DNA of 64,000 nucleotides. Origin: Enterococcus montenegrensis. Lineage in GTDB: Bacteria; Bacillota; Bacilli; Lactobacillales; Enterococcaceae. Numbering within the stretch: position 1 is the first letter of the stretch; the number at the start of each line of letters is the position of its first letter. The stretch is from assembly GCF_029983095.1 (NCBI RefSeq), contig NZ_CP120467.1, positions 1,045,001 to 1,109,000 of the forward strand. The letters run 5' to 3'. Shown one piece after another: positions 61,609 to 64,000 of this stretch. Below the pieces are notes generated by a model that saw nothing but the letters and a program-made list of their open reading frames with translations, was not told the origin of the DNA and did no database searches. Position numbers and translations under genes: made by a program.

Positions 61609-63000
61609 ATGAATGAAATGACAAAATCACCCCGCCAAATCGTGGCGGAATTAGATCAATATATCGTAGGACAACAAGATGCAAAAAAAGCAGTTGCTGT
61701 GGCTTTACGCAATCGTTATCGTCGCCTGCAATTAGACGAAGAAATGCAACAAGATGTGACACCCAAAAACATTTTGCTAATTGGTCCGACAGGTGTCGGT
61801 AAAACAGAGATTGCACGTCGGTTGGCAAAAATTGTTCAAGCTCCTTTTATTAAGGTGGAAGCTACTAAATTCACGGAAGTCGGCTATGTTGGCCGCGATG
61901 TTGAATCAATGGTGCGCGATTTAGTCGAAAGTGCCATTCAAATTGTTAAAAAAGAACAATACAGCCGTGTTTATACTCGTGCCGTGAAAAAAGCCAATCG
62001 TCGGTTAGTCAAAGTTTTGGTTCCTGGTATTAAAAAAGAACAGAAAAAATCGAGCAATCCTTATGAGCAGATGATGAACATTTTTAATACGCAACAAGAA
62101 GAACCAAAAGAAGAGTTGACTGAGGAAATCAAAACCAATCGACAAGCAATCTTTGAGCAATTAGAGCGCGGTGTTTTAGATGATCGTGAAGTTACAATTG
62201 AAATTGACGAGCCAAAGACCAAAGGCCCAATGATGAACAACGGTTTAGAACAAATGGGAATTGATTTAAACGAAACACTTGATGCTTTAAAACCGCAAAA
62301 GAAAGTTGAACGAACGGTAACTGTTAAAGAAGCACGGGAGCTTTTGGTGCAAGAAGAATCTGCTAAACTAGTCAATGACGCAGACATTCACAGTGAAGCC
62401 ATTAGACTTGCCCAAGCAAATGGGATCATCTTTATTGATGAATTTGATAAAATCACCTCACGTTCCCAACAGTCCGGCGAAGTTTCAAGAGAAGGCGTCC
62501 AACGAGATATTTTACCAATCGTAGAAGGGTCACAAGTGAATACTAAGTATGGAACTATTCAGACCGATTATATTTTATTTATTGCCTCTGGTGCCTTCCA
62601 TGTGGCAAAACCTAGTGATTTGATACCAGAATTGCAAGGCCGTTTCCCAATTCGAGTTGAATTGGATGACTTGACAGCTGCTGATTTTGTTAAGATTTTA
62701 ACTGAACCGAATAATTCTTTGGTTAAGCAATATATCGCATTACTTAAAACCGAGAATATTAAAGTGATCTTTACTAAAGAAGCCATTGAAAAAATTGCAA
62801 CAATTGCTTTTGATGTCAATCGAGATACCGATAATATCGGGGCTAGACGTTTGCATACGATTTTGGAAAAATTGTTGGAAGATCTATTATTTGAAGCACC
62901 AGATATGCAAATGGGTGAGATCACCATTACTGCAGCTTATGTAGAAGAAAAACTCGACGCTATTGTTGAAAATCAAGATTTAAGCCGTTACATTTTGTAA
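61609..63000 (+). CDS. hslU: ATP-dependent protease ATPase subunit HslU (ClpY)
   Basis: 463 residues. The AAA+ unfoldase partner of HslV. Walker [10 protein letters not shown], Walker [12 protein letters not shown], a large inserted I-domain (~140-230), sensor [20 protein letters not shown] and C-terminus ending SRYIL, the tail that docks in HslV. ATG 61609 follows GTGAGGGA; the longer frame starts inside hslV. Confidence 0.97.
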   Translation: MNEMTKSPRQIVAELDQYIVGQQDAKKAVAVALRNRYRRLQLDEEMQQDVTPKNILLIGPTGVGKTEIARRLAKIVQAPFIKVEATKFTEVGYVGRDVESMVRDLVESAIQIVKKEQYSRVYTRAVKKANRRLVKVLVPGIKKEQKKSSNPYEQMMNIFNTQQEEPKEELTEEIKTNRQAIFEQLERGVLDDREVTIEIDEPKTKGPMMNNGLEQMGIDLNETLDALKPQKKVERTVTVKEARELLVQEESAKLVNDADIHSEAIRLAQANGIIFIDEFDKITSRSQQSGEVSREGVQRDILPIVEGSQVNTKYGTIQTDYILFIASGAFHVAKPSDLIPELQGRFPIRVELDDLTAADFVKILTEPNNSLVKQYIALLKTENIKVIFTKEAIEKIATIAFDVNRDTDNIGARRLHTILEKLLEDLLFEAPDMQMGEITITAAYVEEKLDAIVENQDLSRYIL

Positions 63001-63014
63001 TTACAGGAAGGAAA

Positions 63015-63815
63015 ATGAAAAAGATGACAACTTTATTAGATAAAACTCGCCGTATCAACCAATTATTACAACAAAAAAATACGTTTGATATGACTTTGGA
63101 TCTACCTTATAACAATATGGCGCTAATTTTAGGGGATATTTTAGATAGCAACGCCTATATTATCAGTAGTGAGGGTGTCTTGTTGGGCTTTAATGAAAAA
63201 CACGATGTCAACAATGACCGCGTCAAAAATATGTTTGAAGAAAAACAATTTCCACAAATCTATACCGATATGGTAGATCATTTAACGAAAACCGAAGCAA
63301 ATATTCCAATCTCTTCTGATATGACGGCATTTCCTGTTGAACAACGGGAAAAATATCCCAATGGCTTAACTACCGTTGTCCCAATTTTTGGTGCGGGAGA
63401 ACGTTTGGGAACTATTATTTTAGCCCGGATGGATGCAGCTTTTAACGAAGATGACTTGGTTTTAGCTGAATATGGCGCTACCGTAGTCGGAATGCAATTC
63501 CTATATCAAAAATCTCGTGATATTGAAGCGGACGTCAGAAGTGCAACGGCTGTTCAAATGGCGATTAGTACACTTTCTTATAGTGAATTAAAAGCAGTCC
63601 AAGCGATTTTTGCCGCTTTGCAAGGGGATGAAGGACGCTTAACTGCTTCTAGTATTGCCGATGAAATTGGCATTACCCGTTCGGTGATTGTCAATGCCCT
63701 ACGAAAACTAGAATCTGCTGGGATTATTGAGTCACGTTCTTTAGGTATGAAGGGAACGTATTTGCGCGTTTTAAATAAACGCTTCAAAGAAGAATTGGAT
63801 AAACACAGTCACTAG
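63015..63815 (+). CDS. codY: GTP-sensing global regulator CodY
   Basis: 266 residues. Senses GTP and branched-chain amino acids and represses nutrient-acquisition genes. GAF domain at ~1-155 (PNGLTTVVPIFGAGERLGTI) and a C-terminal winged HTH (ASSIADEIGITRSVIVNALR; LESAGIIESRSLGMKGTYL). ATG 63015 is only 3 bases after AGGAAGG; ATG 63024 (MTTLLDKTR) is equally plausible. Last gene of the operon; possible feedback on the repeats at 60009-60057. Confidence 0.97.
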   Translation: MKKMTTLLDKTRRINQLLQQKNTFDMTLDLPYNNMALILGDILDSNAYIISSEGVLLGFNEKHDVNNDRVKNMFEEKQFPQIYTDMVDHLTKTEANIPISSDMTAFPVEQREKYPNGLTTVVPIFGAGERLGTIILARMDAAFNEDDLVLAEYGATVVGMQFLYQKSRDIEADVRSATAVQMAISTLSYSELKAVQAIFAALQGDEGRLTASSIADEIGITRSVIVNALRKLESAGIIESRSLGMKGTYLRVLNKRFKEELDKHSH

Positions 63816-63872
63816 GATTATAATGAAGTGTATGGTAGCAAAAAGGAAATGTTAAATTAGGAGGTGCCGTAA

Positions 63873-64000
63873 ATGACGGTCACAATTGAAAATGATCAAC
63901 TAAAAGCCCAAATTGCCTTACACGGGGCAGAGTTACAAAGTTTAGTTAGCAAAACAAACGGATTGGAATATATTTGGCAAGCAGATCCGAAATATTGGGG
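63873..64000 (+). CDS. aldose 1-epimerase family protein, 3' end outside window
   Basis: The first 42 residues are visible: TVTIENDQLKAQIALHGAEL then YIWQADPKYWG, the opening of galactose mutarotase-like proteins (LacX/YihR-type). ATG 63873 follows AGGAGGTG. The catalytic His and Glu lie beyond the window edge, so the exact subgroup is unknown. Confidence 0.8.
   Translation, partial: MTVTIENDQLKAQIALHGAELQSLVSKTNGLEYIWQADPKYW

Overview
The window is low-GC Firmicute DNA, most likely from the family Enterococcaceae. The strongest pointer is the divergent mvaS / fused mvaE pair, in which acetoacetyl-CoA thiolase is joined to HMG-CoA reductase as in enterococci. The xerC-hslV-hslU-codY operon, the rbgA-rnhB-dprA-topA-trmFO run and the EF-Tu and CodY sequences agree. 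Genus and species cannot be fixed from reading alone.

Layout. 1-460: end of a tRNA operon (Gln, Cys, Leu, His). 0.5-9.5 kb: MazG-like pyrophosphohydrolase, hisS, the upper mevalonate pathway genes, two unknown proteins, an aldo/keto reductase and a membrane-anchored serine hydrolase. 9.5-16.1 kb: a nucleoid-associated protein, then an AraC regulator, a major facilitator, a GH78 rhamnosidase-type hydrolase and a GPH symporter that look like one glycoside-use locus. 16.1-18.1 kb: tuf with tandem promoters and a DUF1905 gene.

18.2-53.6 kb is a Tn916-family integrative conjugative element (ICE) of about 35.4 kb inserted in the extreme 5' end of rbgA. The native promoter, ribosome-binding site and first codons of rbgA remain at the left end as a 10-codon stub. 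The right end supplies a new ribosome-binding site and start codon. The element holds, in order: a thioester/VaFE cell-wall adhesin; two HelP-type DUF961 proteins; an FtsK-like coupling protein; a zeta-type kinase toxin with a small partner; an orphan C5 DNA methyltransferase; a Tn916-type oriT and MobT relaxase; ardA; a defence-like insert (a TIR protein divergent from an IetA/IetS AAA-ATPase + subtilase pair); the transfer channel genes (TcpE, VirB4-like ConE, VirB6-like, CwlT hydrolase, TcpC); an accessory region; and an Orf7/Orf8-like regulator pair, a putative excisionase and a tyrosine integrase.

The accessory region (40.5-50.3 kb) sits where Tn916 carries tet(M). It holds a LysR regulator and a carboxymuconolactone-decarboxylase gene split exactly by a 4.6-kb composite transposon, which is bounded by two nearly identical IS982-family copies with an 8-bp target duplication. 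Inside the transposon are a GNAT acetyltransferase and an HrtAB-like ABC exporter. Next come a chimeric ORF joining the start of a short-chain dehydrogenase to the end of a Cna_B adhesin, and two decayed transposases.

53.6-64 kb returns to housekeeping chromosome: rbgA, rnhB, dprA, topA, trmFO, xerC-hslV-hslU-codY and the start of an aldose 1-epimerase gene.

The points most worth following are the TIR plus IetAS module inside the transfer operon, the integrase with a Rep-like C-terminal extension and a leader peptide/inverted repeat before it, the capture of rbgA expression by the ICE, and the dehydrogenase-adhesin chimera.
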